Shown here: positions 16,466 through 24,944 of the stretch, in pieces
Layout: each line of letters begins with the position of its first letter
How positions within the stretch are numbered: position 1 is the stretch's first letter
Source of the DNA: Nocardia puris
Lineage (GTDB): Bacteria > Actinomycetota > Actinomycetes > Mycobacteriales > Mycobacteriaceae
Assembly (NCBI RefSeq): GCF_003315035.1
Contig: NZ_QNRE01000001.1
Span: forward strand, 655,224-719,223
DNA length: 64,000 nucleotides
Reading direction: 5' to 3'
The notes under the pieces: generated by a model
The model's database searches: none
What the model was told of the DNA's origin: nothing
What the model saw: the letters and a program-made list of their open reading frames with translations, nothing else
Program-made: the position numbers and the translations under genes

Positions 16466-19400
16466 TCAGGGATGGGGCCAGAGGATGTGGGTGGTGGGGG
16501 CGAAGCCGCCGGCGACGATGAGCCGGCCGTTCGGTTCCCGGCGGCAGGAGGCGACGGCCACGTGGCACGGGCGCGGGAGGTCGGCGGGGACGCGGACGCC
16601 GCCGTCGATCTCGTAGCGCATATTGGTGACCTTCCAGGCGCGGGCCTGGGGGTCGTCCGGGGTGAGTGGGGGCGCGTCGGGGCGTGCCGCGACCATCACC
16701 TCGGTGACGCCGGTGGGCCAGTCGAACTGGAGAAGGCCGCCGTTTTCGCGGAGGGCGGAGACGACGGGGATGCCGTCCGGCATCGGATCACCTTGCGGTG
16801 CGGCGTGATTCGATGTGGTGGCCGCTGCGGCCGACATCGCACTCGGCTCCGCCGTGTCGGGCGACTGCGAATCCTGCGGCAAGACGGCACCCGCGGCGGC
16901 AGGAGACGATGCAGTGGGCGCTCCGGCGGATGATCCCGTACCCGAGGACGGATCACCCTGGGGCGCAGCGGCTCTCGCAGGTGCGACGTCCCCGGGCGAT
17001 CCCGACGGCGATTCTGCGCCGGCAGACGGATCACGCTGCGGCACGGAACCCGCGGGGAATCGAACGGTCTCCGCGGGCGCTGCGGCCGTCGCGCTGGCAG
17101 CCGATGCTTCGCCGCTCTCATCGAGTCGGCCGCCCGAGTGCCCGGCCACTGCACCGGTGGCAGCATCGCCCGGGTTCGGGATCGACGCCGCGCGCACCTG
17201 TTCGTAACCCGGTTCCGACCCCTCGGCGACCGAGTGTTCGGCGCTGGATTCCGCACCGGCAGAAGGAAGTTCACGCTGCGCCGGATCCGCCGAGGGGACG
17301 TGTGTCTCGACGGTGGACGCGGAGGAGGTGGGTGCGGGGGCGGTGGCCCGCGCCGCGCGCGGTGGACGCCGGTAGTCGATCTTCTTGGCACCACCGGCAT
17401 TCGGAGCATCAGCGACTCGCTCCTGCCCGCCCGGGGCGGTGGTCGGCCCGGTGCCCGTTGCGGAGCCCGCGACGGGCTCGGAACCTCTTACCGTAGGGTC
17501 CACCGCCGCGGCGCTCACGTCCGGCCCGGATGTCGGCGCGGTTGCACCGTGTTCGGACGTCGTAGCGGTCCAGGCACTCGCGACGTCCTCCCCGGTCGCG
17601 GCGTTCCCAGCCGTCGCCGAACCCGAGGCAGGCGCGACGTACCGGGGCTGCGCGGAACTCGCACCGGCACTTGCCGTGGCACCACCGACCGCACCGATAC
17701 CGGGCGCCGAACTCTCATTCACCGAAGGACTTCGGGGCGCGTCGGAGCGAACCGCCTCGGAGTACCGACCGGAATCCGCCGCCGCCACCGCGTACACCGC
17801 CAGCTCACCGGCCGGAGCACCACCGTCTTCGATATCGGTGGTGCGGGTACGGCCGACAACCTTCCACGAACCGTCCGGCTGCAATCGGGTGACGCGGTAG
17901 CTCACACCCGCGGTGGACGACGGCTCCCACCTGATCTCCACCGAGCCGCTCGGCAGGCGCGAGGCGCGCACCGCGCCGGGCGAGGCCAAAGGGGTGGCGG
18001 CGAGCGCTTCGAGCACACCGGGGTGGTCGACGCACATGTCGCGAGCGGCGAGCAACGTGCGGGAACGGTCGGCGGCCGGACCCGAATCAGCAGCCGCGAC
18101 AAGGCGATCCACCTCGGCGACCGCACGCTCGGCATCGGCGATGAGCTGGTCCAGTCCCGACGCCGACCCGTTCGGCGGCGGCACGTCGGCCGCGGTGCGG
18201 CGCAACTGCCCGAGTCGGTCCAGCGCCTCGACGTAGCGTTTGGCGGCGACGGCGGCCAGCGCGACGCGCCAGTGCGTGGCGGCCTCCGACAGCACGCGCT
18301 CCACCTCGTCGGACACCGACCGGATCGGGGTGGCGCCATCACCGGCCGGGTCGAATTGCCGCGCCCGCGCGATGTGGCGGGCGGCTTCCTGCGCGCGGCC
18401 CGCCCGCAGCGCGGCGCGCGCCTCCTTCAGCGGCTCCTCCCACTGCCGACGTGACGGCGCGGGAGAACCAGCAGCGGGCGACCGGGAGTAGGAGCCAGGC
18501 CCGGGGGCCGGGGTTCGCGAGTGGGAACCGGGCCCTGGAGCTGGGGTTCGCGAGCGAGCCCCGGGGGTCTGCGAGTAGGAGCCGGACGCCGGTGCGGGTG
18601 CATGCGCGTGCGAACCTGGCGCCGCCGCCCCCTGTGAGAAGGAGTTCGGCCCGGTCGGTTCCCCCACGCGCGCACCGAGATCGGCGGCCAGTTCGGCCAG
18701 CAACGCGACTGCGCCCGCGTGATCGAGCCCGAGCTCGATCGCCTCGTCCCGCAGGAATTCGTAGTCCTCCCCCACGAGTTCGTCCTCGACGAGCACCGCC
18801 GCGCGCACCTTCGGCCGCAGTTCGGCCGCCACGTCCTCGCGGATCGCCGCGACGTACTCCGCCACCACGGCGCCACCCGGCTCCAGCAGATCCTGGACGT
18901 GCACGAGCAGTTCGTCCAGCACCGCGCGCATCCGCCCGGCGGGCAGTTCCCGCGCCCGCGCGCGCAAAGCTTCTGCGCGCAAACGGATCTCGCCGGTGTG
19001 GGTGGCTCGGGTGGGATCGAGACCGAGCAGCCCCAGCAAGGTCGGCGCGGGCGGGCCGTCGACCAGCCTTTCCCATTCGCCGAGTAGTTGCTTGATCTGT
19101 TTGCGCCGCTGGTCGGTGAGCACCGTGGCCGGAGCGGACGCGGCGGGCGCCGGGGCTTCCTGGATGACCCGATGCCTGCGCAACCGGGCGGCTATCTCGG
19201 CGGCGGTGAGCCCGCCCATCGCCCCGATCTCCTCGAGCCCGGCCACCTTGGCGGCGGGAATGCCGCCGTGGCGCTGCACGAGGCGGGAGATGGCGGTGTC
19301 GAGCATCTCGTAGCGTTCGGCGTCGCGCAGTTCGCGTTCCTGCCGGATCCGCAGGGCTTCGGCCCCCCGCGCCGACGCGTTGAGCAGCAGGTAGGACAGC

Positions 19401-19639
19401 CGGTCGTGGCTTTCCACCAGCAACCCGACGAGCACCCGGTACTTGGGGTGGTCACGTTGCTTCTGCCAGAACCCCCACACCTCGTCGACCCGCGCGGAAA
19501 CCTCAGCGTCGCTGAGGGTTTCGGCCTCGTCCAGCGGAATGTCGTAGAGTTCGAACGGATCCGAGTGCTCGGGCCCGCCACGGCGCTCGACGGCGGCCAG
19601 GACGCGCTTGCGGTAGTCGTTCGGGTCGAAGGCGTGCAT
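16466..19639 (-). CDS. Large multidomain partner of the Hsp70: J-like N-terminus, TPR-like and fibronectin-III-like parts
   Basis: The 1057-residue protein starts MHAFDPNDYRKRVLAAVERRGG, eight bases after the Hsp70 stop. Residues about 18-75 (DPFELYDIPLDEAETLSDAEVSARVDEVWGFWQKQRDHPKY) and a second stretch (TLLGLLGLDPTRATHTGEIRLRAEALRARA) resemble degenerate J-domain-like adaptor helices; this is inference and no HPD is seen. A Pro/Ser/Gly linker with TPAPGPGS repeats follows, then a TPR-like helical region (LKEARAALRAGRAQEAARHIARARQFDP), a fibronectin-III-like domain (GSVEIRWEPSSTAGVSYRVTRL), about 330 residues of Ala/Ser/Pro-rich low complexity, and a second fibronectin-like domain at the end. 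No signal peptide. Tight coupling to Hsp70 suggests it recruits or presents its clients. Confidence 0.75.
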   Translation of the reverse strand: MHAFDPNDYRKRVLAAVERRGGPEHSDPFELYDIPLDEAETLSDAEVSARVDEVWGFWQKQRDHPKYRVLVGLLVESHDRLSYLLLNASARGAEALRIRQERELRDAERYEMLDTAISRLVQRHGGIPAAKVAGLEEIGAMGGLTAAEIAARLRRHRVIQEAPAPAASAPATVLTDQRRKQIKQLLGEWERLVDGPPAPTLLGLLGLDPTRATHTGEIRLRAEALRARARELPAGRMRAVLDELLVHVQDLLEPGGAVVAEYVAAIREDVAAELRPKVRAAVLVEDELVGEDYEFLRDEAIELGLDHAGAVALLAELAADLGARVGEPTGPNSFSQGAAAPGSHAHAPAPASGSYSQTPGARSRTPAPGPGSHSRTPAPGPGSYSRSPAAGSPAPSRRQWEEPLKEARAALRAGRAQEAARHIARARQFDPAGDGATPIRSVSDEVERVLSEAATHWRVALAAVAAKRYVEALDRLGQLRRTAADVPPPNGSASGLDQLIADAERAVAEVDRLVAAADSGPAADRSRTLLAARDMCVDHPGVLEALAATPLASPGAVRASRLPSGSVEIRWEPSSTAGVSYRVTRLQPDGSWKVVGRTRTTDIEDGGAPAGELAVYAVAAADSGRYSEAVRSDAPRSPSVNESSAPGIGAVGGATASAGASSAQPRYVAPASGSATAGNAATGEDVASAWTATTSEHGATAPTSGPDVSAAAVDPTVRGSEPVAGSATGTGPTTAPGGQERVADAPNAGGAKKIDYRRPPRAARATAPAPTSSASTVETHVPSADPAQRELPSAGAESSAEHSVAEGSEPGYEQVRAASIPNPGDAATGAVAGHSGGRLDESGEASAASATAAAPAETVRFPAGSVPQRDPSAGAESPSGSPGDVAPARAAAPQGDPSSGTGSSAGAPTASSPAAAGAVLPQDSQSPDTAEPSAMSAAAATTSNHAAPQGDPMPDGIPVVSALRENGGLLQFDWPTGVTEVMVAARPDAPPLTPDDPQARAWKVTNMRYEIDGGVRVPADLPRPCHVAVASCRREPNGRLIVAGGFAPTTHILWPHP

Positions 19640-19647
19640 GGGGCGGC

Positions 19648-21330
19648 TCAGCTGTCGCGGCGGCGCGTGCGCTGCACCTGGTCGAGTTCGCGCGCCACTT
19701 CCGACTGCGAGAGCGTGGCCCCGGTCTGCGCCGACAAGGTGAGCGGCATATCGGCGTCCACGTGATGCGCCGTGACGTGCAGGACGCCGTCGAACCCCAT
19801 CTCGAACGTCACGCGCACCTCGCTGCCCGCCGGATACCCGGGTGGGATGCCGCGAATACGGCCCTCCACAAGGACTTTCGTGTCCTCGGGGCGCACCGAC
19901 GCGGCTTGGCCCTGCTGCTCGACGATGGTCAGCTCGATCTGGTCCTGATCTTCGCGGACCGTGCCGAAGGAGCGGCGGACCCGCACCGGCAGCGTCTGGT
20001 TGCGGTGCACCAGCCACGCCGCGGCCAGGCCGTAGTGCGAATCGAGCGCGAGCACACCGAATCCGCGCGACACCACCGTGTCGACCTGGATCTCCAGCAT
20101 GCGCCGCACCAGGCTCACCGGCTGGCCGAACGACGCGGCGACCCGCGACACCGACTGTTCGAGATCGGCCGGTGCCGCCTCGTTCAGCGTGGCGCCGTCG
20201 CGCAGCCGGCCGCGGGTGACGAGGTCGGCGACGATGAGCCGCTCCATCTCCAGCTTCTCGCCGTAGAGCGCGGCACCGCGCGCCACCGACAGATCCGGGT
20301 CGCGCAGTTCGCCGACGAGGCCCAGTTCGTTCTTCAGCTCACGCGCCACCATCGGCATCCGCGAGGAGCCGCCGACGAGCAGCAGCCGATCGACGTGCGT
20401 GATGCCTCGTTTCGCGGCGGCCTCGAGGCAGTCGCGGGTGAGGTCGATGGTGCGGCGCAGGAGCGAGGCCGTCATGGACTCGAGCTGGTCGCGGGTGAGG
20501 GTGACGACCGCGCGGACGCCGTCGTGCGCGACGACCACCTCGGTGCTGTCGGCCTCACTGAGTTCACGTTTGGCGCGCTCGGCGGCCAGCACCAGCATCT
20601 GCGAACCGGCCGAATCGTCGAGCGGGTCCTCGGCGTCGGGGTTGGCGGCGCAGAACTGCTGCGACAGATACAGGGCGATGCGCTCGTCCCAGTCGGCGCC
20701 GCCGAGCTGGTGGTCGCCCTCCACGGCGAGCACCGAGATCCGGCGGTCGGCCAGTTCGATGACGGTGGCGTCGAAGGTGCCGCCGCCGAGGTCGTAGACG
20801 AGCACGGTCTCGCGGGCGCCGCCCTTGCCGACGTCGACGCTGCCGTCGAGCCTGCCGAAACCGTAGGAGAAGGCGGCGGCGATCGGCTCGGACAGCACGC
20901 CCGCGACGTCGAGGCCCGCGTAGGTGCCGGCCTGGATGGTGGCGCGGCGCTCCTCGTCTCCGAAGTAGGCGGGGACCGTGATCACGGCGCGGCGCACCGG
21001 CTCACCGCCGCCGAACTCCGCATCGGCGGCCAGGCTCTTGAGGATGAGCGCCGAGACGGCCGGGGCCGACCAGGTCTCCCCGTGCGCGGCGAACCGCCAC
21101 TGCGCGTCACCCATCCGGCGTTTGACCAGCGAGCACACGTGCTCGGGGTCCAGCCGGGCCTGGCGGCGCGCGCCCTCACCCACCAGGTGATCGAACGCGG
21201 ACGCGAACAGCACGACGGACGGAACCGTCGATTCACCGCTCATGCCGATGAGTACTTCTGGCCTGCCGTCGGCGTCGATTCGCGCGATCGCCGAATTGGT
21301 AGTGCCCAGGTCGATGCCGTAGACCCCCAT
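19648..21330 (-). CDS. Hsp70 family chaperone (non-DnaK)
   Basis: The 560-residue protein has the Hsp70 nucleotide-binding motifs in order: GIDLGTTNSAIA (phosphate 1), AVITVPAYFGDEERRAT, VYDLGGGTFDATVIELA (phosphate 2) and LLLVGGSSRMPMV (adenosine). The substrate-binding part is shortened and ends soon after a beta domain with GIPPGYPAGSEVRVTFEMGFDGVLHVTA; the long helical lid and the C-terminal EEVD-like acidic tail of DnaK are missing. It is thus a divergent, specialised Hsp70 rather than the housekeeping dnaK. A TACCAT hexamer eight bases before the ATG suggests a leaderless mRNA. It is followed by its large partner gene and faces a GrpE-like gene across 92 bases. Confidence 0.92.
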   Translation of the reverse strand: MGVYGIDLGTTNSAIARIDADGRPEVLIGMSGESTVPSVVLFASAFDHLVGEGARRQARLDPEHVCSLVKRRMGDAQWRFAAHGETWSAPAVSALILKSLAADAEFGGGEPVRRAVITVPAYFGDEERRATIQAGTYAGLDVAGVLSEPIAAAFSYGFGRLDGSVDVGKGGARETVLVYDLGGGTFDATVIELADRRISVLAVEGDHQLGGADWDERIALYLSQQFCAANPDAEDPLDDSAGSQMLVLAAERAKRELSEADSTEVVVAHDGVRAVVTLTRDQLESMTASLLRRTIDLTRDCLEAAAKRGITHVDRLLLVGGSSRMPMVARELKNELGLVGELRDPDLSVARGAALYGEKLEMERLIVADLVTRGRLRDGATLNEAAPADLEQSVSRVAASFGQPVSLVRRMLEIQVDTVVSRGFGVLALDSHYGLAAAWLVHRNQTLPVRVRRSFGTVREDQDQIELTIVEQQGQAASVRPEDTKVLVEGRIRGIPPGYPAGSEVRVTFEMGFDGVLHVTAHHVDADMPLTLSAQTGATLSQSEVARELDQVQRTRRRDS

Positions 21331-21338
21331 GGGACGCG

Positions 21339-21344
21339 ATGGTA
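21339..21344 (-). promoter_or_regulatory. -10 hexamer of the Hsp70 gene
   Basis: TACCAT on the minus strand ends eight bases before the ATG, so transcription would start at or next to the start codon. No ribosome binding site is present, which fits a leaderless mRNA. Confidence 0.5.
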
Positions 21345-21410
21345 GCAGTCCCCTCCGACACCGGCCCGTGACGGGCGAATCCGGCTGACGCGCAACCCGA
21401 TCGGCGCGGC

Positions 21411-21416
21411 TACAGT
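21411..21416 (+). promoter_or_regulatory. -10 hexamer of the GrpE-like gene
   Basis: TACAGT lies six bases before the ATG at 21423, with no ribosome binding site between. Leaderless transcription is likely. Confidence 0.5.
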
Positions 21417-21422
21417 GCGCCT

Positions 21423-21902
21423 ATGACCGATCCCGTCGAGCAGACCCTCGCCCAACTCGCCGAACGCGTCGAGGACCTGACCCGCGTGGTCACCCGCCAA
21501 GCCGCCACCCTCGACCGCCTGGCCGACGAGGCGAAGGAGCGCGACCGCCGCGACCGCGCGGGGGCGGACCTGCCCTTGGTTGTGGAGCTCTTCGCCCTCC
21601 ACGGCGACACTTCGGCCTGCGCCGCCACCGCCGAATCCGAGCGCGAACGCGCCGCCTTCGACGCCGTGACCACCCGCATCGAGCGCCTCCTCACCGGCCG
21701 CGGCGCCACCCTCCTCACCCCGGGCCCCGGAACAGCGTTCGACTCGCTGACCATGGAAGCCACAGACGTGGTGTCGACCACCGACCCATCCGAAGACCGC
21801 ACCGTCGACGCGCTCATCGCCCCGGGCCTCACCGTCGGCACCCGCTCCCTCCGCCCCGCGAGCGTGGTGGTGCGCCAACTCGCCAAATCCGAGTCGGACT
21901 GA
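21423..21902 (+). CDS. GrpE-like nucleotide exchange factor
   Basis: The 159-residue protein begins with a coiled coil (VEQTLAQLAERVEDLTRVVTRQAATLDRLADEAKERDRRDR) and ends with a compact beta part in which GTAFDSLTMEATDVVSTTDPSEDRTV followed by VGTRSLRPASVVV reproduces the spacing of the GrpE wing. GrpE releases ADP from Hsp70. It is shorter and far more divergent than housekeeping GrpE. It is transcribed divergently from the Hsp70 gene at 21330 and probably forms one functional unit with it. The call rests on the pattern, not on a search. Confidence 0.75.
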   Translation: MTDPVEQTLAQLAERVEDLTRVVTRQAATLDRLADEAKERDRRDRAGADLPLVVELFALHGDTSACAATAESERERAAFDAVTTRIERLLTGRGATLLTPGPGTAFDSLTMEATDVVSTTDPSEDRTVDALIAPGLTVGTRSLRPASVVVRQLAKSESD

Positions 21903-21916
21903 CTGCGTACCGTCCC

Positions 21917-22432
21917 GACACGCCGCCACGAGCGTGAGGAGCACCGGGTCGTGGTGTCAGGCATCGCCGTTCACTCCGGACCATCCCCACGTGCGTGGGG
22001 AGCACCCCTGGATCACTCCGTGCGCGCCGGTCGCCAGGGGACCATCCCCACGTGCGTGGGGAGCGCCACAACGTCTGGGACGACTCACTGATGTTCATCG
22101 GACCATCCCCACGTGCGTGGGGAGCACGACCTCACACAAGCGACAGCATAACTGGAGGCGGGACCATCCCCACGTGCGTGGGGAGCACCCCGACGACGTG
22201 ATGAGGTTGAACGCCTCCTTCGGACCATCCCCACGTGCGTGGGGAGCACGTGATGATCAGCGGTTCGACGTACAGGTGACCCGGACCATCCCCACGTGCG
22301 TGGGGAGCACGCACTGGGACCCACCACCCCCATCGGAACGGACGGACCATCCCCACGTGCGTGGGGAGCACTCCGGCAGGATGCGGGCGAGCAGCCCGTG
22401 CTTCGGACCATCCCCACGTGCGTGGGGAGCAC
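21917..22432 (-). CRISPR. Type I-E style CRISPR array: 8 repeats plus one degenerate end repeat
   Basis: Eight 28-base repeats start at 21978, 22039, 22100, 22161, 22222, 22283, 22344 and 22405, each beginning GGACCATCCCC and ending CGTGGGGAGCAC on the plus strand, with a period of exactly 61 and 33-base spacers that are all different. The second copy ends GAGCGC instead of GAGCAC. A ninth, badly degenerate repeat (21917-21944, ending GTGAGGAGCAC) closes the low-coordinate side with a 33-base spacer. Type I-E crRNAs end their repeat in ATGGTCC, so the array is read on the minus strand with its leader above 22432; the decayed copy is then at the trailer end, as expected. No cas gene occurs in the window. 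Confidence 0.97.
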
Positions 22433-22587
22433 ACTTCCTGACCAGACACTCTACCGGTGGGTAACCCTATTTTCGACCACTACTCCGATTCGGCTTCCGG
22501 GAGGGCGGGGTGCTGGTGAGAGACGCGTCGGGGCGGTTCGTGAATTGTGCCGAGTTGGCGAAGTCTCGATGGGGTCGACTCTCGCAC
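22433..22587 (-). promoter_or_regulatory. Presumed CRISPR leader
   Basis: The 155 bases between the first repeat and the end of the DUF1980 gene are locally AT-richer (GGTAACCCTATTTTCGACC around 22459-22480) and would hold the crRNA promoter. No open frame here is convincing. Confidence 0.55.
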
Positions 22588-23898
22588 TCAGCGGATTCGT
22601 TCGTAGGAGTTCTCCGGTCGCTCGATCAAGCGAAAGTCGTGGACTGTCAGGGTCGGGGTCAGTTCTGGGTCGGTGGGGGCGCTGTTGGGGACTACCGTTC
22701 CGCGGACTTCGATCCAGGTGTCTTCGGGGAGGGGTTGGGGGAGGGCGGTGAGGTGGAGGCGGACGTAGCGGGCGTCGGCTACGCAGCAGCTGATGGCGAC
22801 GCGGGCGAGGTCGAGGCCGTCGCCGTGTTCGGCGCGCAGGATGAAGCCGGAGAGGGTGATTTCGCGGCCGTCGAGGGAGTGGGTGGAGTCGAGGTTGGCG
22901 CGGTTCATCACCTCGATCAGGGTGAGGGTGGGGGCGGGTTCGGCTGGGAGGGGCGGGAATTCGCGCATTTCAGGGATCTCGGACACAGCTGCCGGGCGCG
23001 CCGAGCCGCCCGTCGGAGCTCCGTTCGCGCCCAGTGCGGGCGGTGTGAAGACCAGTAGGGCGATGACGGGGGCGAGAAGTAGCCATTGGACGCGCCCGTG
23101 TTCGTGGGAGTGGTCGGGTGATGTACCGGCGCCCTCGGCGGAGGCCGCTGCGTTGTCGGCTCCGTGAGCCGAGGCCTCCGCCGCGCCGATCCCACGGGCA
23201 GAGGTCACTGCCGCACCGACTCCGTGAGCAGAGGCCGCTTCCGCACCAGCCTTGCGGGTGGAGGCCGCCGCGGTGCCGGCCCCGCGGCCAGAGGCCGCGT
23301 CCATACCGACTCCGTGAGTAGAGGCCGCCACGCCAGCCCCGGAAGCGGAGGCGGCTCCTGTACCGACCGCGCGATCGGAGGCCGCCGTGTCAGCCCCGTC
23401 CGCCGAGCCGACTCCCGTACCAACCGCGCGATCGGAGGCCGCCGCATCAGCCTCGTACACCGAGGCGGCTCCCATACCAACCGCGCCGGCGGCGGTCGCG
23501 GAGTCTGCTCCGGCATCGGCCTCGTGGCCGGAAGCCGCTGCGGTAACACCCCGTTGGGCTGAGGACCCCACGGGTCCGTGCCGATGCACGAGAATCCCTG
23601 CCGGTCCGACCGCCGGCCCGATATCCGGTTCGTGCCAGGCGGATTCGTGAACCGGCGAACTCCCCAGCACCAGAGATCCATGGTGGTGTCCGCCCCCGAA
23701 CCCCCTACGCCGAGAACGTTCGTCGACGATGTCGCGCACGATCGCATACACAGCGAGCCCGACGATCACCACCCCACTCACCAGCAGAAACGGATACAAC
23801 CCTTCCTTCACATACCGCAGATACGTCCCATCCAGCGTGGTCCGCAGAACCGCCACGCCCACGATCAACAGCAGCAAATTCTGCGTCTCGCGCCTCAT
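22588..23898 (-). CDS. TIGR03943/DUF1980 family membrane protein with Ala-rich repeat insertion
   Basis: The 436-residue protein has two N-terminal membrane helices (TQNLLLLIVGVAVLRTTL and LYPFLLVSGVVIVGLAVYAIV), a His-rich GGGHHHG, about 190 residues of Ala/Gly-rich repeats, a third helix (VQWLLLAPVIALLVFTPPALG) and a C-terminal DUF1980 domain (ITLSGFILR, VAISCCVADARYVRLHL, VRGTVVPNS). It matches the YcgQ family, always paired with a YcgR-type permease, here the preceding gene (four-base ATGA overlap). In Bacillus the pair belongs to the Zur zinc regulon. The repeats, such as ASDRAVGTGVGSADGAD and ASDRAVGTGAASASGAG, appear unique to this gene and probably form a flexible loop. Confidence 0.88.
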   Translation of the reverse strand: MRRETQNLLLLIVGVAVLRTTLDGTYLRYVKEGLYPFLLVSGVVIVGLAVYAIVRDIVDERSRRRGFGGGHHHGSLVLGSSPVHESAWHEPDIGPAVGPAGILVHRHGPVGSSAQRGVTAAASGHEADAGADSATAAGAVGMGAASVYEADAAASDRAVGTGVGSADGADTAASDRAVGTGAASASGAGVAASTHGVGMDAASGRGAGTAAASTRKAGAEAASAHGVGAAVTSARGIGAAEASAHGADNAAASAEGAGTSPDHSHEHGRVQWLLLAPVIALLVFTPPALGANGAPTGGSARPAAVSEIPEMREFPPLPAEPAPTLTLIEVMNRANLDSTHSLDGREITLSGFILRAEHGDGLDLARVAISCCVADARYVRLHLTALPQPLPEDTWIEVRGTVVPNSAPTDPELTPTLTVHDFRLIERPENSYERIR

Positions 23899-24896
23899 CG
23901 CGCACCGCCGAGCGTCACGTACCCGACCACCGTCGCGCACACAACGGCCACCACGAAGGTCACCGGTGCGAAACGCAGCGCGAACGCACGCCCGAAAGTC
24001 CCTGCCTGCATCGCGAACAGTTTCACGTCGACAGCGGGACCGACGACCAGGAACACCAGGCGCGGCAGCAGCGGCAGCGACGACATGCTCGCGGCGACGA
24101 ACGCGTCGGCCTCCGAGCACAGCGCCAGCACCACGGCCAGGATCGCAAGCACCAGGATCGCCAGCAGCATCTGCGTGGCCAGCTGCTCGTACCAGTGCGG
24201 CGGCACGATCACGTGCAGGGCGGCGGCGATCGCGGCGCCCAGCACCAGGAACGCTCCGGCTTGCAGGAGGTCGTGACGCGCGGCCTCCACGAACACCGCC
24301 GCGCGGGTGCGCCCGCTGACGCAGTGGTCGGCACCGCCGCGCGGCAGCATCCACGATGGACTCCCGAACCGCGACCACAGCAACCCCATCACCACCGCCG
24401 TGGCCAGCGACGCGACGAACCGCCCCGCCACCATCCCCGGCTCACCGGGAAACGCGACGGCGGTCGACACCAGAACCACCGGATTCACGGCGGGAGCCGA
24501 CAGCAGAAACGCCAAAGCGACGGAACTCGGCGCCCCCTGATCGATCAGCCGTCGCGCCACCGGCACCACACCGCACTCACACCCCGGCAGCGCGACCCCC
24601 GCCAATCCCCCGACACCGATGGCCGCCTTCTCATTGCGCGGCAACACCTTCCGCAACAGGTTCGGCGATATGAACGCGGCGATCACTCCGCTCACCACCA
24701 CACCGAGCACCAGGAACGGGACAGCCTGCACGAATACGCCGACGAACATCGTCATGCCGGTCTGCAATCGCGCGCTCGGGTCGACCGCCGACATCAACCA
24801 CGCCTGCGTCAGCACGCCCACGGCCAACAGGCCGATCAGGACATACGTGGAGGACACCTTGGTCCGCAGACCCCGCCCCGGTAGCTGCTCGAGCAT
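23895..24896 (-). CDS. YcgR/DUF318-type permease
   Basis: Polytopic membrane protein of about 333 residues with eight or so hydrophobic segments. The conserved PGCECG in ALPGCECGVVPVARRL and the sequence LCSEADAFVAASM are family hallmarks; the cysteines may bind a metal or thiol ligand. Start is the ATG at 24896, with GTG at 24902 as alternative. It overlaps the DUF1980 gene, its usual partner. The transported substrate is not established for the family; zinc-linked regulation in other bacteria and the candidate Zur site upstream point to metal homeostasis. Confidence 0.88.
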   Translation of the reverse strand: MLEQLPGRGLRTKVSSTYVLIGLLAVGVLTQAWLMSAVDPSARLQTGMTMFVGVFVQAVPFLVLGVVVSGVIAAFISPNLLRKVLPRNEKAAIGVGGLAGVALPGCECGVVPVARRLIDQGAPSSVALAFLLSAPAVNPVVLVSTAVAFPGEPGMVAGRFVASLATAVVMGLLWSRFGSPSWMLPRGGADHCVSGRTRAAVFVEAARHDLLQAGAFLVLGAAIAAALHVIVPPHWYEQLATQMLLAILVLAILAVVLALCSEADAFVAASMSSLPLLPRLVFLVVGPAVDVKLFAMQAGTFGRAFALRFAPVTFVVAVVCATVVGYVTLGGAR

Positions 24897-24913
24897 GCCC
24901 ACATCTTGCCAGG

Positions 24914-24932
24914 AATGAAAGTCGTTATCGAA
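24914..24932 (-). promoter_or_regulatory. Candidate Zur (zinc uptake regulator) site
   Basis: AATGAAAGTCGTTATCGAA matches the actinobacterial Zur consensus core TGAAAATCATTTTCA at about 11 of 15 positions. It lies 18 bases upstream of the permease ATG, overlapping the expected promoter. The right half is imperfect. Confidence 0.4.
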
Positions 24933-24944
24933 CGACGCGGCCGA

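Noticed and set aside
22433..24378. cas genes beside the CRISPR array
   Set aside because: The neighbouring products are a GrpE-like protein, a DUF1980 protein and a permease; none has Cas motifs.
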